From Medicago truncatula (lineage: Eukaryota > Streptophyta > Magnoliopsida > Fabales > Fabaceae), in NCBI RefSeq assembly GCF_003473485.1, contig NC_053048.1, positions 43,458,755-43,522,754 of the forward strand: a stretch of 64,000 bases of DNA, read 5' to 3'. The position numbers and the translations under genes were made by a program. This document shows, piece after piece, positions 1-18,965 of the stretch. Positions within the stretch are counted from its first letter, which is position 1; the number at the start of each line of letters is the position of its first letter. The notes below the pieces were generated by a model, which searched no databases, was not told where the DNA came from, and saw only the letters and a program-made list of their open reading frames with translations.

Positions 1-109
1 CTCTTTAAAAAGCCCATTACACTATCCCTCATATCACCAAACAAAGCAAAGGCAATACAAGAAATAAAATACCAAACACCTTAATAAAAACAAAACAAAT
101 AAATTCATC

Positions 110-328
110 ATGAACATGAGGAAGGTCACTTGTGCTGTTCTTATTGCTGCTGCCTCAATGAGTGCAGCTTTGGCTGCCACAGAGGTTCCTGCCGCTGCCC
201 CTGCCGGTGCTGGCGCTGGTGGTGCTGCTGCTGCCCCTGGTCCAAGCAGTGGTGCCTCAGCTGATATTCCCATTGTTGCCTCCTTGATTGGTGCTTCTGT
301 TGTCTCATTTTTTGCTTTGTTCCACTAA
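110..328 (+). CDS. AGP23: AGP23-like arabinogalactan peptide
   Basis: A 72-residue single-exon precursor of a cell-surface arabinogalactan peptide. Residues 1-23 form a secretion signal rich in Ala and Leu. The short mature part is full of Ala-Pro and Pro-Ala pairs (APAGAGAGGAAAAPGPSSGA), the usual context for proline hydroxylation and O-glycosylation. The C-terminus (from about residue 53) is a hydrophobic tail after a small-residue stretch, as in GPI-anchor signals. Overall layout and the start MNMRKVTCAVLIAAASMSAA resemble Arabidopsis AGP23. The first ATG (110) is used; a second ATG two codons later is also possible. An AATAAA signal lies near 474. Role in the wall or plasma membrane is inferred from the family. 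The window begins about 110 bases upstream, so the promoter is mostly outside. Confidence 0.88.
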   Translation: MNMRKVTCAVLIAAASMSAALAATEVPAAAPAGAGAGGAAAAPGPSSGASADIPIVASLIGASVVSFFALFH

Positions 329-1097
329 GCTACATATCAAAATGTGACATTTGGGAATAGGGAATGATGAAGAATGATGTAACTGAAGGAAAAAAAAAAT
401 ATTATTTATATTTCAAATATATTGATGATGCAAATTGATTAGATATGTATAACTGTAATATGTATCTCTCTTGAATAAAATATCAATTTGTTTCGTATAT
501 TTTTGCAATTGCTTTCACTTTATAATTTTATATGTGTTACATTTAAATATTCCTTCAAAAAAAAATATGTTACATTTAAATATGTTTATGGTTAGTTTTG
601 ACGAACTATATGATTCGAAATAACACAAAAAGAGATGTGTTTTTTTTGTTTCCAACGATTCCTCAAACAAGATTCTCTTTGGTAGGAAGATGCATGTGGG
701 TTTGCAAGGGAAAAATGAGTTTTTTTCTTCTTCTTCTTAATAAAGGATCAAACTTTTTCATATACAAATCATGAATTCTCAATTATAAAAAAGGATCCCC
801 ACTCCTCATTCAATCCCTATGGATAGATAGAGATGAGAATAATGAAGTATTTTACATTAGGCTGTCAAAAAAATATTAGAGTAGGATTGCTATAGGGTGA
901 AAAATCAAAAAGTAAATTAGTCTAAAGATGTAAAGTTAATTTCATTAACAAATTTCTATAGCAACACATGTGAATTTGAGAATTAAGTAACATAAAGAGA
1001 GAGATCATATATAAAAGTCCTTTGTGTTTGAATTCTCGATAATGTTTTGAATTTATTTTGAGCATTAAATTTGTTGCATGAGAGCTTTGACATCCAT

Positions 1098-1180
1098 TTC
1101 AATTGCGCACTCAGTTGGTTGGGATAATGAATAATATATGCAAGGTTTGTGGTTCGAATCTCAGACACCAGAAAAAAAAA
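1098..1180 (+). mobile_element. tRNA-derived SINE fragment (AU-SINE-like)
   Basis: An A-box-like ACTCAGTTGGTTGGG is followed by ATATATGCAAGG, a B-box GGTTCGAATC and then an A-run after CACCAG. This order matches the plant AU-type SINEs and the better copy at 29641. The 5' end is diverged. No target duplication is evident. Confidence 0.55.
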
Positions 1181-1461
1181 ATGTGCATAGAGGATATCGA
1201 TTTACATGAACAAAAGGGAAGAATGTATTTTGTTTCCTATCAAACGTCATTTTAATATAACCATATATATGTGGCCTATAGACCGTATCCAACCTAACAG
1301 AAATAATTTAATTAGTATAACCATTTAGCAATAAACAATATGTGGCATGTTCAATCATCAACCAAGCAACAAACTCAAATGAAAAAACTTATATGGCATT
1401 TGAAATACACATTTCTTACAACAATTAAAATAAATTAATGATGAGACCCTCTCATGATAAA

Positions 1462-6625
<5,164 letters not shown>

Positions 6626-9458
6626 GGAAAATTCCAGAAGCTAGAAAACAAAACAGTGAAGCACTGAAGAACCAGATCCTAATTAGCTACAAACCCAATT
6701 CAGGAAATCAAAGGGAGAAAAAGAAAAAATGTTATTTTATGGTAAAGTATGTGAGTGAGTGTGTGTGAATTTGATTACCAATACCAACCCTTTCTACCCA
6801 AGTTTTTCATCTATATGATATGATGTAATTGAAGTGTACTGTTATAAACTTATGAGCATTAATTGGGAAAAAATAAGAGAATGAGGTTTGAGGAGTTTGC
6901 TATAGGAACATTGAATTGAATGGTTTTCACAAGAAAGATGAGTAAAGTTACATTCCACAGTTATGACAATAACTACCTCTCAAAGGATTAAATGAGAGAG
7001 GGGCAAAGTATAATATACCGGCTTAGGTTCAACTTTTGTTGTCTCGATAAGACTTTTTTGATAAGTAATCTTTAAATATTGTATTTTTTTAACGCTCGTT
7101 GAGTCTTGAGATTGCTTTGATTCAGATGAGTTCGAGAATCAGCTAACATAAACTTTATCTTATAAACAAAAAAATAGAATATATCACTACCAAAAAAATT
7201 GAAAGGTGGGTCAAAAAAAAAATTGAAAAGTTGATGACTTACCCAAAAGAAAGTGCAGAGAGAGGATTTGGAGAATAGAGTGGAATGGGAACAAAACAAA
7301 GTCAAATGTGTAAAGGCTAAATAGAAAAGAAAGAATAGTGTCACATTTATAAATACTTTATATTATACAATTTTGTAGTGGTGAGTGTATTATCATGAAG
7401 AAGATGGGGAATTTAAAGGGGACAGATATGGAAGAAAAAAAATAAAGCAAAAGTCTTATTTGGTTGCTTGTGTTTACAGATTCACAATAAGGAATGTTCC
7501 TAACACCAAGTTGTGATGTCACAGTCCGTGTACCTTAATAAACAAAATCATAAAAATTTGGACATGAGCCAATTGCACCAGCCAATAGGACATAAATATA
7601 CTCCATGTCCATGTAACTTCAATCACAACACGTTGAAACCGATAATAATTTGATGCTACATGGTTTTATATCGATATTTAAATAACATAAAATAAAAGTT
7701 GTGTGGATTTGTGCTCGTGTGATGAGCTGGCCAACAACCTTACTGGTCCATGGGCAACTTTTTTTAATATGTTTAACACCTAGAAGACTACGGCATTCTT
7801 TGAGGTGAAGGAATTCTTTTTATTGTTTTTGATGTATTGATATGATGATAGGATAGGATCAGCTTTGAGTTAATTTTAAATTGTGAATGTTAAAGATGCT
7901 AGTTTATGCTAATCTGATGTGGGTCAACAACCAGGTTGTTGTGATTATGGTACAAAACAGTACATACATATTTACATAATTTAGGTGTTAATCAGGTTTA
8001 TTTAATTCTAAAAATGTAATAATCATTTCGAAGCATGTTTTCAGCAAATGAAATTTGAGGTTAATTACTTAATTTGGTGATTATGGTGTCAAATCAACAA
8101 CCTAATTAGTTTGCTTGACCAGCCCATGAATGAAAAAGGTGCAATGTCAATGTAGTAAATCGTGTGATATAGAGGGTTCACAAAACAAGATCATAAGAAA
8201 CTCATTACAATAAGATTCAAAGGATAAGAAAACCTTAAGATTAGCATTTGTGTTGCTCAAATCAAGTATATCCATAGATTTAAGGACAAGTTATTACTGT
8301 TGACCCTCACATGCAAATGGCTTTTCAGAAATCGAAAATAAGTAAAAAGAACAAAAAGGCCACCTTCCTCTGCTCCCAATAATTACCTTTATTTTTCCTT
8401 TCCAAGCTACTCCATATACTTTCCCTCGCATGCAAGCATGCTGCTACTGTTATGTGTAAGAATTTAATACCTATTTGGGTTTTCTGAGAGACGTTAAAGA
8501 AGTCAATATAGTTGGTAGGGAAGAGCTCAGTTATTCACGAGACTTCGGTTACTTCTTCTGAAGTATTTGATTCGGACACCACAAACGCAAAAGCGGCCAT
8601 GTAGCAGTTATCATTTTTTAACTGATAGTAACTGATAAGAAATCCAAAATTTCATTGAAAAACCTCAACTTTTGACATGATCACAGAGATACTTACGGCA
8701 TAATGTGGATAGATAGATGATATGTAAAACAGCAGTGTGCTATAACCCAATCAAAGACAGGACATGCTACACAAACATCATGTTTGACAACTGCCGTTCT
8801 AAACAGCCGGTATGTGGTTTGTTTTCAAATGATGGCTTTTATTAGGCATCGAAGAACTTTATATTCTAGCTTGTGAATTGTTAGCAAGGACTATAGGTAA
8901 AATTCATTATTAACAGCAGAATAAGATTCCCCTAAAAGCATATTAACCCTTAATTCAAATTATATGGCAATCCTAAAAAGTGACTACTACTTTATTGTCA
9001 CACATTAAAGATTAGAATAACCACTCATTTTCGGTGAACATGAAACAACCACCCATGGCTTCACTAACACTGACAGCTGTTTTGAATTTGCTGGGCTCAT
9101 TGAAGACTAGGCAAATGTCAAAGATCTTTCATATTTTTACAAATCCAATGGTGGGCACAGCAAGATTGATACTAAATATTATAAACTATAAACATTCATA
9201 ATATTTTAAACTATAAACATTCATAATAAATTGATAAAATGATACCATCAATCACTTACTGTCACAAACTCGGAAGTAAAATGGTTGTTTCAACTTTCAA
9301 ACCAGTCACACTACATTGCACATAAGAAAGAACACCAGAGTAAATCCACAGAAACGAACAACCATTACGCTAACATTTGATTACTATATGAAAGGATCTA
9401 ATGCCATGTTCTCACACTTCACCCAAATAAAGTAGCTATACACATAATAGTATGCTTT
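6626..9458. other. Intergenic, NEK5 and J-protein genes
   Basis: No gene recognised. The first 150 bases upstream of 6625 are probably the NEK5 leader. The rest is AT-rich with short ORFs that resemble nothing. A 20-bp direct repeat occurs at 9183-9202 and 9208-9227. Confidence 0.6.
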
Positions 9459-12400
9459 TTACTTTCGCTTTGATTGCTTTGATTTTTTTGAGGATCTTCC
9501 CTTTTCCAGCTTTTTCTGTGCAGCTTCAAATTCCTCTTCAGAGGGTTCTGGCATATCACTTCCACCATACTTTGATACTAGAGACGCGAACATTGAATCA
9601 AACTGACCTTTCCTCTCATTTCGGCGTTGTGATATGATTGCACACAGATCTGTTTCAGACTGCTTATTTGACCTATAAAAAGCGATGGATCAGTCCTCCA
9701 TTACAGAGTAAATCAATTAATAGAATAAGTAAAACCCGATTGATCAACTTACTTTGCCTTCCTCTTTAAAGGACTTGTGGGTGGTTTGGTTTCTGATACT
9801 TCCTTAGCCCATTTCTGATAGGCTTTTGTTGCCTTTAGTTCTCCTGCAGAATTAAGAGAACATTAAACAAACAATCATAAAGGAAGATGCTTAATGGACT
9901 CTAGAGATTTTGGTATTACTACCTCCAGTATTTGTTATAAAAAAGCATGTTACTTTTTATCCTAGTTATAAGAAACATAGACCGATATAAGAGTTATTGT
10001 TGGACTCTCCCAGACCCTGCGTATGCGGGAGCTTTAGTGCACCGGGTTGCCCTTTTTTTTATATCGTTATCTATGTTAACTGGACATTTATATATTCTCT
10101 AACAAGTATTGTGAGTATTTTTGGGGAAAAAGATAAACATTAACTTCTTCATTTACTTGGTCTTGATGATTAGGTCTTTCTTTCTTAGAAAAAGACCAAA
10201 GGAATTAATATGCTGATTCTGTGCTAAAGCCTAAAAGCAAAATAACTGCTAGGTCTCCCACTGCTCTTCTAGTCTAACAGATAAGATTCAACACATATTT
10301 TCTCCTGCGTAGAAACTAAGACCCAGACCAAATATCTGACTAAACCATGGTCAGCAAAATCTAGTTAATGTCCCTTACCAGCAGCTATAGCCTCGTCAAG
10401 AATGTCCTTGAATCGGTGTGAGTCAAGTTTAGCATCTGAACAAAGCATTGAACAAAAAAGTCTGCAAAGAGAATTTACTTCAGATAACACATTCAAAGCC
10501 TCTTACAAAAATGACTAATGCACACCACAAATTAATAATGCTTTCTTACCTTTTCATATTCCCCTTGTACTTCTTGTACAGCTCAATCAAATCATTTTTC
10601 TCTGAGTCAGAACCCCGGTAGTTTGCTTCAAACTCCTCAATATCAGCTTCAGTAACCTGTGGTTCATTACAAAAAAACACATAAAAACATGTATACCACA
10701 ATGCATCAGGAAAAACATGTATACCACAATGCATCAGGAAAGGGGATAGCAAATATTCAACAGATACCTTCTTGTACATTGTTTTGAAAAACGCGTGAAG
10801 ATTCTGAACATCTCCTGCCAGATCCTGATTAACAGAAGAGATGATGAGTCAAAGATGTCTGCAACATAGCTAAATTGTTTAAAGTGTCCAAAATGCTAAC
10901 TGTTGGGCATTTACTATACTAGTAACTCAAAAAACATTTGATACTTACATATTTTAAGTAGTTAAAAGCATTCAATAGAGAAAATCAAATGCTCATTAAC
11001 TAGTGTTCTTAAAGAACTCATTAGCAAGACTTAAAAGTTCTTATGAGAAAAGTGTGAAGCAACCCGTCTGAACATGTTAAGCGAGACAGAATATGGGCAT
11101 ACATATATAATTGGAAGGAAAAAATAGACAGAATCTCAGATTACAAAGTGGAAATTAAGAGGAAAAGCCTTGGTCTCTCAATCTAGGGGCTACTTTTAGT
11201 CCGTTAACACCATTTTATTCCTATATTCTGATTCAGTAGTATTAGATAATTCCCTCAAATAAAATTTAACAGACCACGAGGACTTGCTAAAAACCTAGGC
11301 ATTCAAATTGTAAATCCAACATATTATGCCGGATTAATTCATCTTGAACAGCAGTACCAATAAATAAAAAACAACAATAGTACTAGTACCAACAACACCA
11401 CTCACATCATCATCAATGCAACCAGTCTGATCATAGAGAGCCCGTTTCTCTTCATCTCCAAGAATGGAAATAACTTTTTGCAATTGCTGGAATTTCTCTT
11501 TAGCCTCCTGTATGAACACAAGTAATTATAATTACCAACCCAAAAAAGCCAACAAACAAATAATAAAATATAAACGCAATCCACAGCATAACAAGCAGCC
11601 TTAAAGAATCACCTCATCACCAGGATTTTTATCCGGATGGAGCCGCAATGCCAATTTGTAATAGGCCTTCTTTATTTCTTGTTGAGAGGCCGTTTTCTCC
11701 AAACCAAGAACCTACAATCAAACCAACAACAGATTTAGCATGTGTTTAAATGCACAGTTGAAAATGTCAAAATTTATTTTTGTTAATGATTCAACAAGAA
11801 GAGTGGAACAAATACCAACAGCAAGCAAACTAAATGATCTAGCAAAAAAAATATTCAACCGAGAACAAATCTAGAACCTATGTGCAAGTGCAATTCCAAA
11901 TATTATCACTCTACGATTCAATAGAAAAACATTGAATCCTTCCTCGAATGATTCTTAATTACCCAAGGTGTTTACAATGTGTTTCCAACCCAATGTCACT
12001 CTCAACCCATAAAACCTCTTTTCTGCACTTTCACATTCTGATTCACCATCCTGCAACTTCAGCTTTTATAACAAGGCAAAAAACCAGTTGGGATCCAAAT
12101 CAACATTAAAAAAACTTTACTATGATCGGAATCCCCTTATGCAAAAACCATCACGAGACAAAAAACAGAAGCATGATTGGAATCTTCCATGCCAGAAACC
12201 ATAAAAATCCTGTTTTTAAGACATGTTCACCACAATTTTGCCTCAATGTCAAACATTCGGTCATATGAATCAAAATTGATTATTCCAAAGCTCGATTTAA
12301 CTATAAGTAATCAAAAAAAAAAAAAATTGTCTTCCACTGAAAATTTCACACATCAAAACATAAATCACTTAAATTCAAACTCAATCTAAAGGAATCAATT

Positions 12401-12704
12401 TTACAAAAATCACTGAAAATCTCATTTGATAAACCCTTACCCTAACACACACAGACAAATACAAACTTTGTTCAAGATGGTCATATATAAACGAAGAAAA
12501 AAAGAATCAAATCACTATTGTGGAACAGAAAACCAACATAAATCACATTCACACGCCAAAAATATTCTGAGAATAAGAGCGAAATGAAAATTTGCAGAGG
12601 CGAGATAATAAAGCGTGAATTTACGGTACCTGGTAGAGACTCTTTTGAGGTTGATCTTCAATTTCTTCATCATCGGAAACCCTAGATTTCTTATTCGGCG
12701 CCAT
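9459..12704 (-). CDS. ATJ6: J-domain co-chaperone, ATJ6/DNAJC9 type
   Basis: Eight coding exons: 12704-12630, 11711-11613, 11507-11406, 10824-10768, 10656-10550, 10461-10379, 9843-9753, 9672-9459. They join to 275 residues. The J domain is residues 22-90, with helix [13 protein letters not shown] and HPD at 50-52, the motif that triggers Hsp70 ATP hydrolysis. It continues with [20 protein letters not shown]. The middle part ([20 protein letters not shown], then [20 protein letters not shown]) matches Arabidopsis At5g06910 (ATJ6) and human DNAJC9. The C-terminus is Lys/Arg-rich, which suits a nuclear protein. There is no signal peptide, zinc finger or G/F region, so it is a class C J-protein. 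A nuclear or histone-linked role is inferred only from DNAJC9. Length agrees with ATJ6 (about 284). Confidence 0.94.
10683..10738. repeat. Tandem 27-bp duplication in J-protein intron 4
   Basis: The block AACATGTATACCACAATGCA plus flanking bases occurs twice in direct orientation with a period of about 27 bases, close to the 5' splice end of the exon at 10550-10656. It probably has no coding effect. Confidence 0.85.
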
Positions 12705-14835
12705 TTTTCACACAGAGAGATTTGTTTGATGGATTTGATAGTGCGTTATTGTGTTTGTTTTAAACTCAATTAATCGATTTTTAAACAAAAAGTTTGTGGT
12801 TGTTCCCGCTATAATTTACGATTCAGGTTTATTCCTTTATTCTTTTCCCGCCGTTATGTTTTCGTGGGAAACTGTGCGTGTGGACATAACCCACATTCCA
12901 CGTAACTCATGGATAATGCCCAAGGCCCAACCCGTTTTCAGTTGGACAAACTTTCCTACCTATTCCTACATGATGACTTGGAAGGTGTATACATCGAAGA
13001 ATATGCTTTGTATAGTTTGAAATTATACTTTCAAATAAATTATCTTGTCTATCACTATAAGGTGAGTCATCGTGATCTTAATTCAGTTAATGTAAATAAT
13101 GTATAATATATTAACGTTTGGGGTTTAAATTCCGACCACCATACAAAAACTATAAGTGAATGTCAAATAGTACAAGACATTTGACATGTTGAGTATGTGT
13201 TTAAAATTGCAATACCATCATATTTCATGTTAATGTAGGTAGTTAAAATACATATATACTGTAAATTGAATAGAGTAAATTAATATAGGCAAATGGGGGA
13301 AAATTTGAGGAATGAAAACTAATAGATTGTAGAATCAAAATGATGTTTTACTATTTGATTGAGATTCAGTTCAGTCGTTTGTCAATTAGTTTTCTTTTAT
13401 ATTTTGAGAAAAAATCACTTATTTTATATGTTTTTCTTTCCTATTATTTAGCATTAACACTTCTTCAACATTTTTGTCATACAGAAAATGCCCCAACTCT
13501 ACATAAAATGGCATGAGATGATGCAACTTGACAACTATAAAGATAATTAGTTGCAACCAAACACACTTACAAGCTTCACCTAAAAGTAATTAAATAATAA
13601 TTATCAATCAATTATCTTTTTCTCTTCATAAAACAATAGTGTCGGTGACATTGGAAAAATGATGACTTTATTTTTACAATTGGACAATAAGCTTATGATT
13701 GTTGAAGTCTTGACAGTGGTGTTCACCTTGGATAATTGTGGCAGATGGCGACATTCTCCAAGCTTGGGCAATAAACGGACATAAAGATTACAAATGACAT
13801 TCTCCATGCTTGATATAAAACACTTATAATGTGAAGGTATGTATTGTATAGATCATTTTGGCCATGAAGCAAAAGTAGGTATATAACAGGAGCATGGAGA
13901 ATGCTAACCACATGTAGTGATTTGAGATGACCTGACCAGTCATACTCATTAATAATGATTTATCATGTGACCTTAACTTATGTTTTGATATCCATGTTCT
14001 TTCCATATATAGTTGTAAATCCTTAACGATTAACAATGAAGCAAGTTCTCTACCTTCACTAAAAAGAACAGTGAAGCAATTCAATTAATTCAATTTGAGT
14101 TATCTTATGCTTTAGGCTTAATTTAAGTTTGGTCCTCCTATTGTTACTATTTTACATTCTGAAGTAAGCTTTGTTTGGGTGAAACTGTATCGCAATCTGC
14201 AATTGGAGTCGCCAGGCCATGGCTTCCGGCTCCATGAAGAGCTCTTTCTATAATTCTATTAATTTCTCATGGTGTCACATAAGCAAAGAATACTATAGAC
14301 ACATTGATATTCCATTTTCCACTCTAGATTAGTTTGTTTGCATGCCAAAGTCCTCATTTTTTTTCTTTCTGTAGTAGTATTTGATACAATCTAAATTTGG
14401 TTTGGGAGTTAATGTAAAAAATGGTCAATGTTGTTAAGCTTAATGGAGGTAGATCAATTAATTAGTTATGCCTTTAGCATTTGAAAGAATTAAGGTGGTC
14501 TGAGATTTTGTCCTATCCTGCGATAAGATATGGGATATATTTTTAGATCGTTGCGGCATGGAAGTGCTCTAAAAGTTACTGACTTTGTGGTTTTGTTTTT
14601 TATAAGTTGATAACGTATGGTTTTATTTGTATATGACCCATGCAATTATTAAAATATATTATTAAAATCTATGTAAAATATATATATGGCACCCTATATT
14701 TTGTTTCTTTTAATAATCTAAAACTAGAGTTTTGGTGGTGGTTTCAGCAATATGGTTCTTGCAAGTTACTGGACAGAAATAAAAATCGCTTTGTTTAATG
14801 AGTCTGTTCTTATGTGTGGTCAATTAAATTGTTAG
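12705..14835. other. Intergenic, J-protein gene to orphan frame
   Basis: The first bases are the leader and promoter of the J-protein gene. The remainder has no recognised gene. A possible hairpin lies at 13795-13912. Confidence 0.55.
13795..13912. other. Imperfect hairpin with CATTCTCCATGC arms
   Basis: The sequence GACATTCTCCATGCTTGATA near 13796 pairs with GGAGCATGGAGAATGC near 13889, giving about 16 nearly continuous pairs around a loop of roughly 75 bases. A third, direct copy (GACATTCTCCAAGCTTG) lies near 13750. This could be a miRNA-like precursor or just a decayed inverted repeat. I do not recognise a known miRNA. Confidence 0.3.
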
Positions 14836-15548
14836 TAATTCCTCCGTGTCGATTGCCTGAAGCATCTACTGCACAAACAATTCGGAAACTTAGTCGAATT
14901 GGGTCGGGTAGGTATGTCCTGAAGTGTTTAAGAAATTCGGAGAATGGGAACCAAACATGTATAGATAAAGACAACGCCAAGCATGGAGCTTTTCCCAAAC
15001 TTCATGCTCATGAAAAAGGTAGTTTACAATGATACACTTGATATCATTTCTTTCATATCTTTATTTTTTTTTTTCTATATAGGTAATTTGATAGTGTTTG
15101 TTTTTCTATTAAAACGTTGGCATTGATTGGCAGTTGATGAATCTAATAGCACGTATTCTCTCGCAAAGAAGGCAAAGTTACCTGCATTTCCTATGGGAAA
15201 AAATGCGCGAAGTGGTACATTGTTCTATGACAACAGCGAGGAAAAAGTCTTGCATATCAAATATCCAAGTGTGTATATACCATGGTAAACCATTTCTCTT
15301 GAATTTTAACAAACTAAGATACTTAAATGTAGGATCAGAAAGTTTTTCTAACATAATTGCAATTGCTGTTTTGTGTAAAAACATCTCAAATCACAGACGA
15401 GTTAGGAATTCGGTTGGAGTCAGTTAAACTAAACGTGACAATGTTATCAGTTGATGGTTTTTACAATTTTGGTAATGATACATTGTGCAACGTAAATGGC
15501 GAGGAGTCAGATATACCCGACAATGATTCTGTTATGTCACATGACTGA
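14836..15548 (+). CDS. Three-exon unknown gene or gene remnant
   Basis: Three blocks join in one open frame through GT-AG borders: 14836-15018 (donor GAAAAAG/GTAGTT), 15134-15268 (acceptor TTGGCAG, donor CCAA/GTGTGT) and 15397-15548 (acceptor AAATCACAG, stop TGA). The product is about 155 residues without an obvious start Met, so an upstream exon is probably missing or lost. Visible pieces are PCRLPEASTAQTIRKLSRIG, KKAKLPAFPMGKNARSGTLF and the acidic end NGEESDIPDNDSVMSHD. No family is recognised. A frame kept open across two splice junctions is unlikely by chance in such AT-rich DNA, but it may be a remnant of a larger gene. Confidence 0.4.
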
Positions 15549-17454
15549 TGCTATCTAATGAGCTTCGTTGTACTGTTGTTTTTTCCACTAATGTTTTAAT
15601 AATCACATGTAATTTAACAGATAGTTTAGAAACATTTAGACCGTTTATTTTTATGTCAGTTTATTTCTATTTTGTATTGAACCTTAGTTCTTTGAATGCT
15701 ATTAAACCTTGAAACTTCAATTTGAGATTAGGATTTGCATAACTAATTAATCAATGCATATAATCTATTACGTGTTTGATTTTACACATGGTTTATGTAT
15801 ATAAAGCTTTAGTTATGCCATTCCATGACATGTCTTTTTATATGCGAGCGCACACGAATACACCCTAGACCAATTTAGGTGTATATTAATATTTTCACAG
15901 ATATATAATAATCTACCTAGTTTGACAGATATGGTGGTGTTATCCTTTATGTTCCAAGTATGTATTAATTGGCAGCTTCAATCATCTAAACCATATTGAC
16001 AGATTAAGTGATTATTTCTCAATTTGCAATCTAACTTTCGATGCAATTTATATGCTCATTTCAAACAAAACATACTGATAGAGAAAAGCTTAGTTCTACA
16101 AAGCAAATTAACATACATACGTATAACATGAATTATACGTATCAGACCTTATGGTATATTGCATCTACATTTTTTAATAAAAAGTGCAGGTACAGTTTTG
16201 AGCTATATATGACCCGTGCGGCAGCATAGGTGAAAAGTCTAATTTTAATAATACCTTCACTTCACAAGAGAGTAAACCCTATTTACCTAACAAAAGATCA
16301 AAAATTCATATATTTTTTTCACCATTCTCCTTTTATTGGTACGGTTATCTCTTCCTCTTACATGTAAACTTCACATGTCTCATAAGTTCTTAAAAATAAC
16401 AAAAAAAACCCACATGCAAGCAGGAACTCAATTGTGTAGTTGATTATTATATGACTAAACAAGAGCAAAGGAAGTAATGAAATTTAGGGTTTCAAGGAAG
16501 TAAAGAGAAGAATTTGGGGAAAAGCTAAGAATCAAAGGAGAGGCTTGAGGATTTATATCATCATCCTCTAAGAGTTAAGGTGGGTTTCCCCTTTCCCTTA
16601 TCCCTCGTGCATAATTTAAATTAACTTAAAATTGTTTGATGAGAAGTAAATGATTGATCATACATATTAGATTTTAAGAATTAAAGTTGTTGCATCAATT
16701 AGTTGTCACTTTATAATTTTTCTTATTTATTTGAAGATCACTTTTATGTGAATTGTAATTATTTTATACAGTTTTCTTGAAATGCAAGTTACTGTATTTA
16801 TTTTATTCAAAATTTTCAAGTTAAATCTTAAACTCACATTCCATTTGAGATGAAAGTGTTTTAAATTCTAAATACTTAAATTGAGACATTACACATGGTC
16901 GTGCCGAGATATTGAACTTATTCGTTACTCGATATATTCCATAATAAAAAAATATAAATATCGTAATATACAAGAGTGACACAATCTATGTCTTGTATTC
17001 ATTGTATATAAAGGTAAAGGGGTAATTATACGCATAATAGTTATGTTTTGTCATATCACAAGACATTCTCGTCACTTGGGTGTCTATCGTTGTTTATATT
17101 ACTAAATACTAGCGAAAAGACGGACACTTACGTGCCCGTCTTTCCCCCCTTTTTATTACGTTAACGTTTGAAAATCATGAACAATGTTTTTTTTTATGAA
17201 ATTTTGATTTTGATTAAAACTAAAAATATAAATGTATGTTGTTTTCAAGTTATAGCAAACCAAAATAAGCATGATTATCTATTTCAATGAAACCAGCAAT
17301 ATAACAAAAAAAATATAATCTATTTTTTTTTAATGACACCAACAACAATCTTTATTATAGAAAAAATTGTTTAAGGGTATAATTGAGATAATGAAAAAGT
17401 AAGTATAAATATACTCTTCTAGTTTGTTACACTTTTTAAATAATAAAGAAAAAA
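15549..17454. other. Intergenic, no gene recognised
   Basis: AT-rich sequence with only short frames that resemble nothing. A GC-poor but splice-like stretch near 16480-16600 (AGGGTTTC, then TAAGGTGGGTTTCC) could be a leader exon of an unseen transcript; support is weak. Confidence 0.5.
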
Positions 17455-17456
17455 AT

Positions 17457-17532
<76 letters not shown>
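17455..17532. repeat. (CA)n(TA)n microsatellite
   Basis: About 14 CA units run straight into about 25 TA units. This compound dinucleotide repeat is likely to vary in length between individuals. Confidence 0.97.
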
Positions 17533-17536
<4 letters not shown>

Positions 17537-17700
17537 TACCGTGTTTGTATATTTTTTTAATATTTAAATTTATTTTTATCTATTTGTTACATGTGTTATT
17601 TGTATTGAAAATTGAATGTATTTTTGAAAAGAGAAAAAGTCAGTCCAAAAGAGCTGAAAGATGTTATTTTCTTTATATACATATAGTATAGATATATGAT

Positions 17701-17785
17701 TTTTTTTTGGGTAGTGGATGAGGATTGAACCTCAGACCTTGCATATTTTATACGTTGTTCCAACCAATTGAGATAAGCTCACGAG
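17701..17785 (-). mobile_element. tRNA-derived SINE fragment, minus strand
   Basis: Read on the minus strand: GTGAGCTTATCTCAATTGG (A box), ATATGCAAGG, then B box GAGGTTCAATCCTC, and an A-run (T-run near 17701). It has the same order as the SINE at 29641 but is shorter at its 3' part. Confidence 0.6.
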
Positions 17786-18965
17786 AACATAGATATATGA
17801 TTTGACATCACCACTACAGTTACTAGAACCAACATGTCACACACAAAACACAAATAGACGAGAGAAAATAAATAAATAAACAAGACTTGTTTATAGGTTA
17901 ATAACAAAAAAAAAAAATTGACAAGATTTAATAACAAGTATATAAGTTTATTATAAATTTAAATAAAATCAAATATATGGTTTTGAAATTGTTTCAAAAA
18001 ATGACACATTTTAGGTTCAAATAAAATCAAAGATATAATTTTAAAATTTTCTCAAAAAGATATATTTTGGATTTAAATAAAATCAAATTCGAAATTTGAA
18101 ATTCTTTAGATATATGATCGTGTGGATTGAGCAAAGACATTGCTAGCTTGGCTCATGATCGAAAGCTTTTCAACAACAAAAATTTATGCACCTTAGAAGG
18201 TAACTTCCTATCATTGGTTTATGATAAATTTCTATTGATCCAAGAATAAGAAAATAATTTTAATTATCTGTTACATTTTATATCATGATTTTTTTTTTCA
18301 TCACGTACCCGTCAAATTAGCCATCTTTGACGACTACAACTCTGTTTGGTAAAAACAGCGGATAGCTGATAAGCTAACTTATAGCTGATGACTGATAGCT
18401 TATAGCTTACAGCTGATGACTGATAGCTGATAAGCTAATTGAACTGTTTGGTAAAACTAGCGTTTCATCTAGCTGATAAACGTAAAATGACATAAAAGGA
18501 CATTCATAATAAAATTTATATCAATTGATATTTAAAATATTTTCATTACAAAAAATTAGAATACTTAAAATTTAGTAATTCTAATTTATTATTTTAATAT
18601 ATATATATATTATATATGTATGTATATATTTTATATACTATTGTTAAATTAATTATTTTCCACTGAAATTTTATTTTAAACTTATATTCATTTAAGTCTT
18701 AGCTAACAAAGAAATCTAAGAATAAAATATGTTTTTTTTTTTCAAGAAAAATAAAATATGGTGCTATCTATCCATATTAAATTATAAATCTAAGAATAAA
18801 TTATAAACTATAAACTATAAAAAAATGTTAAATTTAACTAACAATGTATATATACGTTTCAAAAAAAAAATGTCCCTTAAAAAGAAGCAAAAATCCAAAT
18901 ATTTCTCATTTTTTATTTTAAAAAAATCTAAACCATTAATTAAATCTAATGGTATTTTGTTCATG

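Noticed and set aside
12177..13106. Several 60-90-codon frames on both sides of the J-protein start
   Set aside because: They overlap intron 1, the leader or AT-rich spacer and show no conserved sequence.
13604..14084. Overlapping minus-strand frames
   Set aside because: Low-complexity, Leu/Ser-rich, no splice logic or family match.
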